NCBI RefSeq assembly: GCF_002294985.1
Contig: NZ_NSGE01000003.1
Coordinates: 772,677 to 836,676 of the forward strand
DNA from: Mesorhizobium sp. WSM3862
GTDB taxonomy: Bacteria; Pseudomonadota; Alphaproteobacteria; Rhizobiales; Rhizobiaceae
Reading direction: 5' to 3'
Length of the DNA: 64,000 nucleotides
Shown piece after piece: positions 1-8,257 of this stretch. The notes under the pieces were generated by a model. The model did no database searches and had not been told where the DNA came from. It worked only from the letters and a program-made list of their open reading frames with translations. A program made the translations under genes and the position numbers. Each line of letters begins with the position of its first letter. Position 1 is the stretch's first letter.

Positions 1-597
1 CCGGGCGGCGGCACGCATGTCGCCGACGTCATCGGCCAGCTTTTCACCAAGCCGGTGACCGATCTGATCTCGATGCACCGCAAGGCGGTGACCGACTATC
101 TCGAATACCGGCGCGAGGTCGAGGCAATCGCGGCCGAATACGCGGCGCGGCGAGCGACGCCCGAGGATCTGGCGCTGCTCGACCGCATCATGGCGCGCAT
201 GGACGAGGCGCACCGTACCGGCGACTTCGACGACGAGGCGGAAATCGACGTCGAATTCCACCACGCGGTCTGCGAATGCGCTCACAACATCATCCTCCTG
301 CACACGCTGCGCTCCTGCTACCGGCTGCTCTCCGAGGGCGTGTTCCAGAACCGGTTGCTGGTCTTCACCGTGCCCGGCGCGCGCGAGGCGTTGCTTGAGC
401 AGCACCGGGCAATCCACGCCGCGATCAAGGCGGCGGATCCTGCCGCCGCCCGCAAGGCGGCGATGGACCACATTACCTATGTCGAGCGCTCCATGGCTGA
501 GGCCGAGCGCAGCGGCGACTGGCAGCGCGTGTCACGGCTGAGGCTCAGGCAGCGCTCGGAAGCCGGCGACATCGAACCGACACGCAAACGCTCCTAA
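1..597 (+). CDS. GntR-type regulator, FCD domain (5' partial)
   Basis: The reading frame is open from the first base, so the N-terminal winged-helix part lies outside the window. What is visible is an all-helical FCD (FadR C-terminal) ligand-binding domain. It has the spaced histidines usual for the metal-binding FCD subgroup, in EFHHAV, EQHRAIH and MDHI. The gene ends 24 bp before an lldD-type dehydrogenase on the same strand. FCD regulators of the LldR/PdhR type commonly sit beside lactate-oxidation genes, so control of the next gene by a hydroxy acid is a reasonable inference. The sequence does not show the effector. A GTG at 55 is in frame but internal to the protein. Confidence 0.85.
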   Translation, partial: PGGGTHVADVIGQLFTKPVTDLISMHRKAVTDYLEYRREVEAIAAEYAARRATPEDLALLDRIMARMDEAHRTGDFDDEAEIDVEFHHAVCECAHNIILLHTLRSCYRLLSEGVFQNRLLVFTVPGAREALLEQHRAIHAAIKAADPAAARKAAMDHITYVERSMAEAERSGDWQRVSRLRLRQRSEAGDIEPTRKRS

Positions 598-620
598 GCA
601 CTGATCACGCGGGGACTACC

Positions 621-1757
621 ATGAGCGACATCCTCACCATCGCCGACCTCAAGGACATGGCGCGCCGCAAGGTGCCGAAGATGTTCTTCGACTATGCCGA
701 TTCCGGCGCCTGGACGGAGAGCACCTATCGGGCCAACGAAGAGGACTTCGGCAAGATAAAATTCCGCCAGCGCGTGCTGGTCGACATGAGCAACCGCTCG
801 CTGGAATCGACGATGATCGGCGAAAAAGTGGCGATGCCGGTGGCGCTGGCACCGACCGGGCTGACCGGCATGCAGCATGCCGACGGCGAGATGCTCGCGG
901 CGCAGGCGGCTGAAGAATTCGGCGTGCCGTTCACGCTGTCGACCATGAGCATCTGCTCGATCGAGGATGTCGCCTCGGCGACCAAGACGCCGTTCTGGTT
1001 CCAGCTCTACGTGCTGCGCGACAAGGATTTCGTGCTCAACCTCATCGACCGCGCGAAGGCGGCGAAGTGCTCGGCGCTGGTGCTGACGCTCGACCTGCAG
1101 ATCCTCGGCCAGCGCCACAAGGACGTGCGCAACGGGCTGTCGGCGCCGCCCAAGATGACGCTCGCCAACATCATCGATCTGGCCCTCAAGCCGCGATGGT
1201 GCCTGGGGATCGCCGGCACGCCGCGCCGCACCTTCCGCAACATCGTCGGCCACGCCAAGGGTGTCGGCGACGTTTCTTCGCTGTCGTCCTGGACGACGGA
1301 GCAGTTCGACCCGCAGCTGTCCTGGAAGGATGTCGCCTGGATCAAGGAGCGCTGGGGCGGCAAGCTGATCCTGAAGGGCATCCTCGACAAGGAGGATGCG
1401 TTGATGGCGGCCGAGACGGGAGCCGACGCGATCATCGTGTCCAACCATGGCGGGCGGCAGCTCGACGGCGCCGCCTCCTCGATCTCGGTGCTGGAAGAGA
1501 TCGCCGACGCTGTCGGCGACCGGATCGAGGTGCATATGGATGGCGGCATTCGCTCGGGTCAGGACGTGCTCAAGGCGCTCTGCCTCGGCGCCAGGGGCAC
1601 CTATATCGGCCGGCCGTTCCTTTACGGACTCGGCGCGATGGGCAAGGCGGGCGTCACCAAGGCGCTGGAGATCATCCGCAAGGAGATGGACATCACGCTG
1701 GCGCTGTGCGGTAAGCGTCTGGTAACCGACATGGGCAAGGACCAGCTGCGGCGCTAG
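621..1757 (+). CDS. lldD: FMN-dependent alpha-hydroxy-acid (L-lactate) dehydrogenase
   Basis: A 378-aa member of the FMN-dependent alpha-hydroxy-acid dehydrogenase family (TIM barrel), the usual length for LldD. The substrate-binding signature SNHGGRQLDG contains the catalytic His276. It is followed by the FMN phosphate-binding segment MDGGIRSGQDVLKAL and by GRPFLYG. The N-terminal DYADSGAWTESTYRAN is typical of LldD-like members. The expected reaction is oxidation of L-lactate to pyruvate at the membrane with quinone as acceptor. Glycolate or mandelate oxidation cannot be excluded from sequence. The preceding FCD regulator supports a hydroxy-acid role. Confidence 0.9.
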   Translation: MSDILTIADLKDMARRKVPKMFFDYADSGAWTESTYRANEEDFGKIKFRQRVLVDMSNRSLESTMIGEKVAMPVALAPTGLTGMQHADGEMLAAQAAEEFGVPFTLSTMSICSIEDVASATKTPFWFQLYVLRDKDFVLNLIDRAKAAKCSALVLTLDLQILGQRHKDVRNGLSAPPKMTLANIIDLALKPRWCLGIAGTPRRTFRNIVGHAKGVGDVSSLSSWTTEQFDPQLSWKDVAWIKERWGGKLILKGILDKEDALMAAETGADAIIVSNHGGRQLDGAASSISVLEEIADAVGDRIEVHMDGGIRSGQDVLKALCLGARGTYIGRPFLYGLGAMGKAGVTKALEIIRKEMDITLALCGKRLVTDMGKDQLRR

Positions 1758-1791
1758 GGGCTTATTCACCGATCCGCCCTAGTTTCCCGTG

Positions 1792-2592
1792 ATGACAGAC
1801 ACGGGAAGACGCGCCTTGACTGACGCCGGCATCCACTATCTCGACGCGCGCGGGCCGAAAGGCATACGCATCTATGCCATCGGCGACGTGCATGGCCGTC
1901 ATGACCTGCTCGCCGCCATGCACAGCCGGATAGCAAGCGATCTGGAGTACGGACCAAAGTCCGATTGGCGCATCATCCATCTCGGCGATTATGTCGACCG
2001 CGGACCGGACTCGAGGAACGTCATCGAATTCCTCATCGAGGCGCGGAGCCGTGATCGCCGCAACATCATGCTTGCCGGCAACCATGACATCGGCATGCTC
2101 GATTTCCTTGCCAAACCCGATCCGGAGGGTCTGTTCATGCGCTATGGCGGCGTCCAGACGGCGGCGTCATACGGGGTGAAGCTCTCGACCGGCAGCAGCT
2201 GGTTCGGCAGGTCGGACGAGGCGCTGGCGCACGGACACGCGGCCTTGGTCGAAGCAGTGCCGCAAGCCCACGTCGACTTCCTGCGCTCGCTGTCTTTTTC
2301 AGCGTCCTTCGGCGACTTCTTCTTCTGCCATGCCGGCATCCGGCCGGGGGTGCCGCTGGAAAGCCAGAACGAGCTGGACCTGATCTGGATCCGCGACGTC
2401 TTCCACGATTACCCGGGGCTGTATCCCAAAGTGATCGTGCACGGGCATACGCCTGTGCCGGACGTCGAGGTGATGGCCAACCGCGTCAATCTCGACACGC
2501 TCGCCTGGCAGGCGGGAACGCTCAGCGCACTTGCCGTCGACGGCGCTGAAAAGCGCATTCTGACGGTCGAGGGAATGGCGTTCTGGCCATGA
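1792..2592 (+). CDS. Calcineurin-like metallophosphoesterase / Ser-Thr phosphatase
   Basis: A 266-aa protein with the ordered metallophosphatase motifs GDVHG (about residue 31), GDYVDRG (about 65) and GNHD (about 96), then the later metal histidines in FCHAGIRPG and HGHTP. This is the bacterial PrpA/PphA-like group that hydrolyses phosphoserine/threonine, bis-nucleoside tetraphosphates or small phosphoesters. The substrate is unknown. The start is the ATG at 1792; a GTG codon lies immediately upstream in frame. It is 34 bp downstream of lldD on the same strand. Its 3' end is about 50 bp from the left end of the IS and the gene is intact. Confidence 0.85.
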   Translation: MTDTGRRALTDAGIHYLDARGPKGIRIYAIGDVHGRHDLLAAMHSRIASDLEYGPKSDWRIIHLGDYVDRGPDSRNVIEFLIEARSRDRRNIMLAGNHDIGMLDFLAKPDPEGLFMRYGGVQTAASYGVKLSTGSSWFGRSDEALAHGHAALVEAVPQAHVDFLRSLSFSASFGDFFFCHAGIRPGVPLESQNELDLIWIRDVFHDYPGLYPKVIVHGHTPVPDVEVMANRVNLDTLAWQAGTLSALAVDGAEKRILTVEGMAFWP

Positions 2593-2641
2593 CCCCAAGT
2601 GTGGGATCAGCTTTCCGTTTGTCGGGAAGGATCAGGCTCTA

Positions 2642-2659
2642 GCAGGCTGTTGAAGAAGT
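2642..2659. repeat. IS left terminal inverted repeat
   Basis: GCAGGCTGTTGAAGAAGT. It matches the reverse complement of the right end at 4041-4058 at 17 of 18 positions. Confidence 0.8.
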
Positions 2660-2700
2660 TTTGGCGCGGTTGTTTGGAGCGTGATTCACTGGTTGCCCTG

Positions 2701-3738
2701 ATGATTTGGGGACCGTGGATGCGGGGATTGGACGAACGGACAGGTTCACAGATGGACAGCGATTTTGCGGTGCTTTATCCGCCTGGGCTCGGCTGGCCCT
2801 CGATCGCGCCGGAACGATTGATGCGTGCGATGCTGTTGCAGGCCTTTTATGGCATTCGCTCGGAGCGTCAGCTGATGGAGCGGATGGAGTTTGATCTTCT
2901 GTTCCGCTGGTTTGTTGGGCTGGGCGTTGACGAGCCCGCCTGGGATCATTCGAGCTTCACCAAGAACCGTGATCGGCTGCTGGAAGGAGAGATCGCGGCG
3001 AAGTTTCTGCGCGCGGTGCTGGCGCAACCAAGGGTGAAGCGGCTGTTGTCGTCGGATCACTTCTCGGTGGACGGGACGCTGATCGAGGCCTGGGCTTCGA
3101 TCAAGAGCTTTCGCCGCAAGGACGGCAGCGACAACGATCCGGATGGAACGGGCCGTAACGCCGAGCGTGGCTTTCATAAGGAGAAGCGCTCCAACGACAC
3201 GCACCAGAGCACGAGCGATCCGCAGGCGCGGCTCTACAAGAAGGGCGACGGGCAGCCGGCGAAGCTCTGCTATCTGGGACATGCGCTGATGGAGAACCGT
3301 CACGGGCTGGCGGTCGATGGCAGCATTACCCAGGCCACGGGTACAGCCGAGCGCGAGGCCGCGCTCGCCATGTTGGACCGCAGACCATCGCGGCGGCGCA
3401 TCACGCTCGGGGCCGACAAGGCCTATGATGTAATCCAGTTCGTCAAGGACCTGCGCGAGCGCAAGGTCACGCCGCACATCGCCGTCGACGGCCATTTGAG
3501 CAAGACCGGCAAGCCGCGCGTAACGGCTATCGACGGCCGCACGCGCTGTCACGCCGGCTATGCCGTCAGCCAGCGCCGCCGAAAGCGGATCGAGGAAGTG
3601 TTCGGTTGGATCAAAGCCTCTGCTGGCATGGCCAAGGTCAAGCTGCGAGGATGCGCCCGTGTGGGCGCGGCCTTCACCCTGAACCTTGCGGCCTACAATC
3701 TGGTCCGCTTGCCAAAGCTTCTGGCAGCGCCGGCATGA
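2701..3738 (+). CDS. IS5-family DDE transposase, probably N-terminally deleted
   Basis: Any start upstream of the IS boundary at 2642 is excluded. The first ATG codons inside the element are 2701 and 2719. The protein has the IS5-type N-terminal domain (SIAPERLMRAMLLQAFYGIRS) and the catalytic core with HFSVDGTLIEAW, GADKAYD and the C-terminal RKRIEEVFGWIK (the E region). From memory of the family, relatives carry about 35 more residues between DERTGS and the DFAxLY segment (an FSYVDLE to HPLR helix). Here DERTGS runs straight into QMDSDFAVLY, which suggests an in-frame deletion and possibly an inactive enzyme. Confidence 0.8.
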   Translation: MIWGPWMRGLDERTGSQMDSDFAVLYPPGLGWPSIAPERLMRAMLLQAFYGIRSERQLMERMEFDLLFRWFVGLGVDEPAWDHSSFTKNRDRLLEGEIAAKFLRAVLAQPRVKRLLSSDHFSVDGTLIEAWASIKSFRRKDGSDNDPDGTGRNAERGFHKEKRSNDTHQSTSDPQARLYKKGDGQPAKLCYLGHALMENRHGLAVDGSITQATGTAEREAALAMLDRRPSRRRITLGADKAYDVIQFVKDLRERKVTPHIAVDGHLSKTGKPRVTAIDGRTRCHAGYAVSQRRRKRIEEVFGWIKASAGMAKVKLRGCARVGAAFTLNLAAYNLVRLPKLLAAPA

Positions 3739-4061
3739 GCATCGCAGGCCGCTGGCGGATTGTTGAAATGCCCGATTATGTCGAGGACTATGCCGACATG
3801 ATGGAGCCCGCCTACATCGAGTTCGCGGCAGATGGCTCCGGCGAATTCGCCTTCGGCTGCGTCACCGGGCAGATATTCGATGGGGCCGACGGCAATCATG
3901 TCGCATTCTCCTGGCAAGGCAACGACGAGATGGACGAAGCTCAGGGCGACGGCTGGGCCGAAATCCAACCTGACGGCTCGATCATGGGCCAAATCTGCTT
4001 CCACAACGGCGACGATGCTAATTTCATTGCCCGCAAATGCACTTCTTCAACAGCCTGTTAG
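3735..4061 (+). CDS. IS passenger protein, 108 aa, function unknown
   Basis: Starts at an ATG overlapping the transposase TGA by 4 bp, so it is probably translationally coupled to it. The protein begins MSIAGRWRIVEMPDYVEDY, is acidic and rich in Gly and aromatic residues, and ends FIARKCTSSTAC. The last codons lie in the right inverted repeat and the TAG stop spans the IS/target junction. I recall similar small proteins next to related IS5-type transposases in Rhizobiales, so it is probably an element-encoded accessory gene rather than host cargo. No catalytic motif is visible. Confidence 0.7.
   Translation: MSIAGRWRIVEMPDYVEDYADMMEPAYIEFAADGSGEFAFGCVTGQIFDGADGNHVAFSWQGNDEMDEAQGDGWAEIQPDGSIMGQICFHNGDDANFIARKCTSSTAC
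4041..4058. repeat. IS right terminal inverted repeat
   Basis: ACTTCTTCAACAGCCTGT, the inverted partner of 2642-2659. It also codes for the last residues of the passenger protein. Confidence 0.8.
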
Positions 4062-4198
4062 CGAAGCGCGGCGGTGACGCCGTAGCCGTCGACGGCCTGG
4101 TGATTGTTTGCAGCGTCGGCAGAATAAATGCCGAGGCCGCACACGACGATGGCAGACAGCATTACAAAGGACAAAAGCGCTGCTTTCACGGAAGTCAT
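4058..4198 (-). CDS. Small predicted exported protein, 46 aa, ending at the IS
   Basis: ATG at 4198 reading MTSVKAALLSFVMLSAIVV then CGLGIYSADAANN and ending GVTAALR. The N-terminus is a good signal-peptide shape: one Lys, a hydrophobic core and an SADA-A cleavage-like site. The predicted mature peptide is only about 18 residues. The stop is TAA, formed at the IS junction. If the IS is removed with a TA duplication, the same frame ends in TAG at the same codon, so the insertion seems to have left the product unchanged. The Shine-Dalgarno is weak (ACCAGAG). The 279 bases further left to 4477 hold no convincing gene. Confidence 0.4.
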   Translation of the reverse strand: MTSVKAALLSFVMLSAIVVCGLGIYSADAANNHQAVDGYGVTAALR

Positions 4199-4477
4199 CT
4201 CTGGTTGAGCTTTCTGCATCTGTGCACGAGGCGGTTACCAATGCGTTGAAACGATAAAATGCGTCTCAATGTTTCGACGATTTCGCGCTTCTAAGCAGAT
4301 TCTGTATCTCCGGTGTGTCGCTTGGATCACACAACAGGTTCATCGCGGTTGCACGGACGATACAGAGGGCGCCCTCTTAGGCGGGCGGCCGGACACAAAC
4401 CAAGAATGAAGTGCGTTTTCCCCAGGCGGAACTGCCGCCGCGTGCCAATTATGTCACGCTCCGCGGCGGTGCGACGG

Positions 4478-5176
4478 TCAGATCGTCGCCACCCAGGCAC
4501 GCGCGATCGCGAGCCCTGCGGCGTCGGCGTGCGGTCCGTTGCTAGCCATCTCGTAGTCGAGCTTGCCGGTCCAGTCGGGATGGCGCTCGGCGATCAGCGC
4601 CGCGAATGAGGTGCTCCAGTCGCGCACCAGCGGGCGATCCGCCTCGAAATGGAACTGGAAGCCATAGACGGCGCGGCCAATACGAAAAGCCTGGTTCGCC
4701 GCGACATCATTGCCCGCAAGCCGCACGGCCTTCTCGGGCAGGTCGAACGTATCGTCGTGCCATTGGAAAATCGGGAATCTTTCCGGCAAGGCGCCGAGAA
4801 CAGGGTCGTGCTTGGCTTCGGCCGTCAGCGACACCCCGCACCAGCCGAATTCAACCGCACCGCCGATGTGGTTGTCGGCGCCAAAGGCGCGGGCGACGAG
4901 CTGGCCGCCGAGGCAGATGCCAAGCACCGATCGGTCCTTGCCGGCGAAATCGCGCGTCAATTCGAGCAACGCGGGAAAATAGGGATAGTCGTCGTCGGCC
5001 AGCGCATTCTGCCCCCCGCCCAGAACCACCATGGCATCGTGACCGTTCGCGTCCCGGGGCAGCGGATCGCCTTGGTAGGGGCGGCGCAAGTCAAGCTCGG
5101 CACCAGCCTCCGCGAGAGCGGCGCCGACTTGGCCGAGGCCGGTATTGTCGTAGTTCTGGACCACCAGCACCCGCAT
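4478..5176 (-). CDS. Class I glutamine amidotransferase-like protein
   Basis: A 232-aa stand-alone class I glutamine amidotransferase (GATase1) domain resembling the GMP-synthase amidotransferase subfamily. The nucleophile is Cys88 in GICLGGQ. The catalytic His176 and Glu178 are in YGFQFHFE, so the triad is complete. No synthetase domain is attached or adjacent. Such free-standing proteins are often annotated GMP synthase-like, but the acceptor substrate is unknown. The gene is divergent from the conserved gene at 5265. Confidence 0.85.
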   Translation of the reverse strand: MRVLVVQNYDNTGLGQVGAALAEAGAELDLRRPYQGDPLPRDANGHDAMVVLGGGQNALADDDYPYFPALLELTRDFAGKDRSVLGICLGGQLVARAFGADNHIGGAVEFGWCGVSLTAEAKHDPVLGALPERFPIFQWHDDTFDLPEKAVRLAGNDVAANQAFRIGRAVYGFQFHFEADRPLVRDWSTSFAALIAERHPDWTGKLDYEMASNGPHADAAGLAIARAWVATI

Positions 5177-5264
5177 CCGCGAATCCCTGCTGACATGAAA
5201 ATGACGGTGGGAGCGATATCATGCCGCCTCGGTTTCAGCCAAGCCGCGCGTCGGAGAGAAAGCT

Positions 5265-5912
5265 ATGCCACTGCAGAACCGGGTCGATCCGTTCGGCGCC
5301 ATCCATGCCGTGCCCGAGCGCGGCCTCTTCACCGGCAATCGCGGCATCATCCATGACCCCGAGACAAAGACGCTTCTGCGGAAGCGCTGGGCGTTGCCGG
5401 CCTGGATCATCTGCGTCTGCCAATTCCGTGGCGTGCGACGCGAGCCGATGGGCCGCAATGGGCCTGGAGGAAAGGCCGGCTGGACCGAGCTCTTCTTTCT
5501 CGACGAGGTGACGGCGCTCGCGGCCGGGCACCGGCCCTGCTTCTTCTGCCGGCGCGCGCGGGCAGCCGATTTCGTGCGGCGCTTCGGCGAGGTCTTCGGC
5601 ATTGCCGAACCGCGCGCGCCGATGGTCGACGAGCGGCTGCACAGGGAGCGGCTGGCCTCCGGCGGGCGGCCGCCGGCCGTCTCATCCGATGAACTCGCCG
5701 GTTTGCCGGATGGAGCAGTCGTGGCCGAGGGGGAGACCGCATACGCGCTCCGCGCCGGCAAGGCGCTCGAATGGTCCTTCGCAGGGTATGCCGCGCCTCT
5801 TCCGTCCAACCGCCTCGCCGGGCGATCGCTGCGACTGCTCACGCCTGCCACAAGCGTTTCGGTGCTGAGACATGGCTACGCGCCGGTCTGGCATCCGTCT
5901 GCCGATACTTGA
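5265..5912 (+). CDS. Conserved hypothetical protein, 215 aa
   Basis: No family recognised with confidence. The protein has no signal peptide or membrane segment. Notable segments are an N-terminal [17 protein letters not shown], a central [13 protein letters not shown] with a CxxC-like Cys-Phe-Phe-Cys pair, and a C-terminal [16 protein letters not shown]. The start is preceded by a purine-rich GAGAG. It ends 31 bp before rsmE on the same strand, which suggests co-transcription. The Cys pair could bind a metal or be redox-active; this is inference only. Confidence 0.75.
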   Translation: MPLQNRVDPFGAIHAVPERGLFTGNRGIIHDPETKTLLRKRWALPAWIICVCQFRGVRREPMGRNGPGGKAGWTELFFLDEVTALAAGHRPCFFCRRARAADFVRRFGEVFGIAEPRAPMVDERLHRERLASGGRPPAVSSDELAGLPDGAVVAEGETAYALRAGKALEWSFAGYAAPLPSNRLAGRSLRLLTPATSVSVLRHGYAPVWHPSADT

Positions 5913-5943
5913 CGACAACCTGCGCCTCGCCCATTGCTCGGCC

Positions 5944-6678
5944 ATGCGCGCCAACTACAAAATGCAGCGGCTGTTCGTGCCGGACGATCTCGGACCGGGC
6001 TTCGAGTTAGATGCTGGACAGCAGCAGAGCCACTATCTCGCGCACGTGATGCGGCTCAGCGAAGGCGCGGAGGTCCTGCTCTTCAACGGCCGCGACGGCG
6101 AGTGGTCGGCTTCGATCGCCGCCAAGACCAAGAAAGCCGTGCGGCTCAAGGTGCTTACCCTGCAGCGGCCGCAGCCGCCGCTGCCCGATCTCGTCTATTG
6201 CTTCGCCCCGCTGAAGCAGGGCCGCCTCGACTATCTGGTGCAGAAAGCGGTCGAAATGGGCGCCGGCATCCTGCAACCGGTCATCACCCAGCACACACAA
6301 GTGGCCAAGCCTGGCATCGATCGGCTGCGCGCCAATGTCGTCGAAGCGGCCGAGCAATGCGGCATCCTGGCGGTGCCAAAGGTGTGCGAAGCAGAGAAGC
6401 TGGAGCGGCTGCTCGGCGGCTGGGACAAGGAACGGCGGCTGATCTTCTGCGACGAGGATGCCTCGACCAACAATCCACTGCCAGCCTTGCAGAAGGTGAG
6501 CGAGAAAAAACTCGCGCTGCTGGTGGGGCCGGAGGGCGGCTTTTCCGATGACGAGCGCAGGATGCTGCGGGCGCTGCCCTTCGTCAGCGCCATTCCGCTC
6601 GGGCCGCGCATCCTGCGCGCCGACACCGCGGCGGTCGCGGCGCTCGCGGTGATGCAGGCGACGATCGGCGACTGGTGA
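5944..6678 (+). CDS. rsmE: 16S rRNA (uracil-1498-N3)-methyltransferase
   Basis: A 244-aa SPOUT-class methyltransferase. An N-terminal PUA-like RNA-binding part (QRLFVPDD) is followed by the trefoil-knot S-adenosylmethionine-binding motifs GPEGGF (195-200) and [11 protein letters not shown] (from 219), which are diagnostic of RsmE. It methylates N3 of U1498 in 16S rRNA of the assembled 30S subunit. The frame stays open upstream to 5872. The ATG at 5944 gives the family-typical length, so it was preferred. gshA follows about 105 bp downstream. Confidence 0.92.
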   Translation: MRANYKMQRLFVPDDLGPGFELDAGQQQSHYLAHVMRLSEGAEVLLFNGRDGEWSASIAAKTKKAVRLKVLTLQRPQPPLPDLVYCFAPLKQGRLDYLVQKAVEMGAGILQPVITQHTQVAKPGIDRLRANVVEAAEQCGILAVPKVCEAEKLERLLGGWDKERRLIFCDEDASTNNPLPALQKVSEKKLALLVGPEGGFSDDERRMLRALPFVSAIPLGPRILRADTAAVAALAVMQATIGDW

Positions 6679-6783
6679 TCAAATCCAGTTGAGGCGTGGC
6701 TCAGGATTTTTCGCTTGATCGGCTACTGACATTTCGTCCATCTAGCGCCCGGCGGCTAGCTGACGGCTGCGGAGGGCTTTCTT

Positions 6784-8157
6784 ATGGCGCGCGACACAAC
6801 CGATATCCAGCCCATCGAAGGCATCGACGAACTCGTCGGCTATCTGGCGGCCGGCAACAAGCCGCGCGACAAATGGCGGATCGGCACCGAGCACGAGAAG
6901 TTCCCCTTCTATGTCGATGGCAACGCGCCGGTGCCCTATGGCGGCGAGCGCGGCATCCGCGCCATCCTGGAAGGCATGCAGGAAAAGCTCGGCTGGGATC
7001 CGATCATGGATGCCGGCCGCATCATCGGCCTGGTCGAGCCGACCGGCCAGGGCGCGATCTCGCTGGAGCCGGGCGGGCAGTTCGAGCTCTCCGGCGCGCC
7101 GCTGGAGACGATCCACCAGACCTGCCGCGAGGGCAACGCGCATTTGGCGCAGGTGCGCGAGATCGCCGAGCCGCTCGGCATCCGCTTCCTCGGCCTCGGC
7201 GGCAGCCCAAAATGGTCGCTTGCCGAAACGCCGAAAATGCCGAAGTCGCGCTACGAGATCATGACTCGCTACATGCCGAAGGTCGGCTCCAAGGGCCTCG
7301 ACATGATGTATCGCACCTGCACGATCCAGGTGAATCTCGACTTCGAAAGCGAATTTGACATGCGCCGCAAGATGCAGGTGTCGCTGAAGCTGCAGCCGCT
7401 GTCGACGGCGCTGTTCGCCAATTCGCCCTTCACCGAGAGCCGGCCGAACGGGCTGCAGAGCTGGCGCGGCGACATTTGGCGCGACACCGACAACCAGCGC
7501 TCCGGCATGCTCGAATTCTGCTTCGCGCCGGATTTCGGCTTTGCCGACTATGTCGAATGGGCGCTCGACGTGCCGATGTATTTCGTCATCCGCGACGGGC
7601 AGTATCACGACATGACGCGCTACACCTTCCGCCAGTTCATGGCGGGTGCCGCGCGCACGCAAGTGCCCGACGGCCTGCCGACGATGGGCGACTGGGCGAA
7701 CCACCTCTCCACCCTCTTCCCCGATGTGCGGCTGAAGCGCTTCCTCGAGATGCGGGGCGCCGACGGCGGACCGTGGCGGCGCATCTGCGCGCTGCCGGCT
7801 TTCTGGGTCGGCCTGCTCTATGACGAGCAGGCACTCGACGCCGCGGAGACGCTGACCTCGAGCTGGACCTACGAAGAAGCGCTGGCGATGCGCAACGCCG
7901 TGCCGGAGCACGGCATTTCGGCGCCATTCCGCAACGCCACCTTGCGCGAGGTTGCCCGCGACGTGCTGGCCATCGCCCGCACGGGTCTGAAGAACCGCGC
8001 CAAGAAGAACCGCGACGGCTATGACGAGACCTCGTTCCTCAACACGCTCGACGAGGTCGTGGCGCGCGGCACCACCAGCGCCGAGGAGATGCTTTCGGCA
8101 TATCACACGCGCTGGGGCGGCTCGATCGAGCCGGTGTTCATGGAATATGCCTACTGA
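6784..8157 (+). CDS. gshA: Glutamate-cysteine ligase
   Basis: A 457-aa class III (plant/alphaproteobacterial, GCS2-type) gamma-glutamylcysteine synthetase, catalysing the first step of glutathione synthesis. Family motifs include RIGTEHEKF near residue 40, EPTGQGAISLEPGGQFELSG near 85-105, and YMPKVGSKGLDMMYRTCTIQ with QVNLDF near 160-185. The start has a strong Shine-Dalgarno (GGAGGG). No gshB is in the window, as is common in rhizobia where the two genes are unlinked. Confidence 0.93.
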   Translation: MARDTTDIQPIEGIDELVGYLAAGNKPRDKWRIGTEHEKFPFYVDGNAPVPYGGERGIRAILEGMQEKLGWDPIMDAGRIIGLVEPTGQGAISLEPGGQFELSGAPLETIHQTCREGNAHLAQVREIAEPLGIRFLGLGGSPKWSLAETPKMPKSRYEIMTRYMPKVGSKGLDMMYRTCTIQVNLDFESEFDMRRKMQVSLKLQPLSTALFANSPFTESRPNGLQSWRGDIWRDTDNQRSGMLEFCFAPDFGFADYVEWALDVPMYFVIRDGQYHDMTRYTFRQFMAGAARTQVPDGLPTMGDWANHLSTLFPDVRLKRFLEMRGADGGPWRRICALPAFWVGLLYDEQALDAAETLTSSWTYEEALAMRNAVPEHGISAPFRNATLREVARDVLAIARTGLKNRAKKNRDGYDETSFLNTLDEVVARGTTSAEEMLSAYHTRWGGSIEPVFMEYAY

Positions 8158-8257
8158 CCGTTCGCCGGCCACCTGAGCCGTGGCTCGGCAAAAGCTGCTT
8201 CATTCGGTGATGGAAACGAACTAGGCTCCCCCGTGAGGATATTGCGGAGGAGATCTG

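Larger units (their letters stand above)
2642..4058. mobile_element. IS5-like insertion sequence with passenger gene
   Basis: About 1.4 kb bounded by near-perfect 18-bp inverted ends (2642-2659 and 4041-4058, 17 of 18 matching; the outermost base differs, G versus A). A TA dinucleotide at 2640-2641 and 4059-4060 is the simplest candidate target duplication. A TAG or TAGC duplication can also be drawn, so the exact ends are uncertain by one or two bases. Inside are a DDE transposase and a second ORF overlapping it by 4 bp. The insertion point coincides with the stop codon of a small minus-strand ORF. Confidence 0.8.

Noticed and set aside
2599..2700. Upstream extension of the transposase to a GTG at 2599
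   Set aside because: It would start outside the IS left end at 2642; the element must carry its own start.
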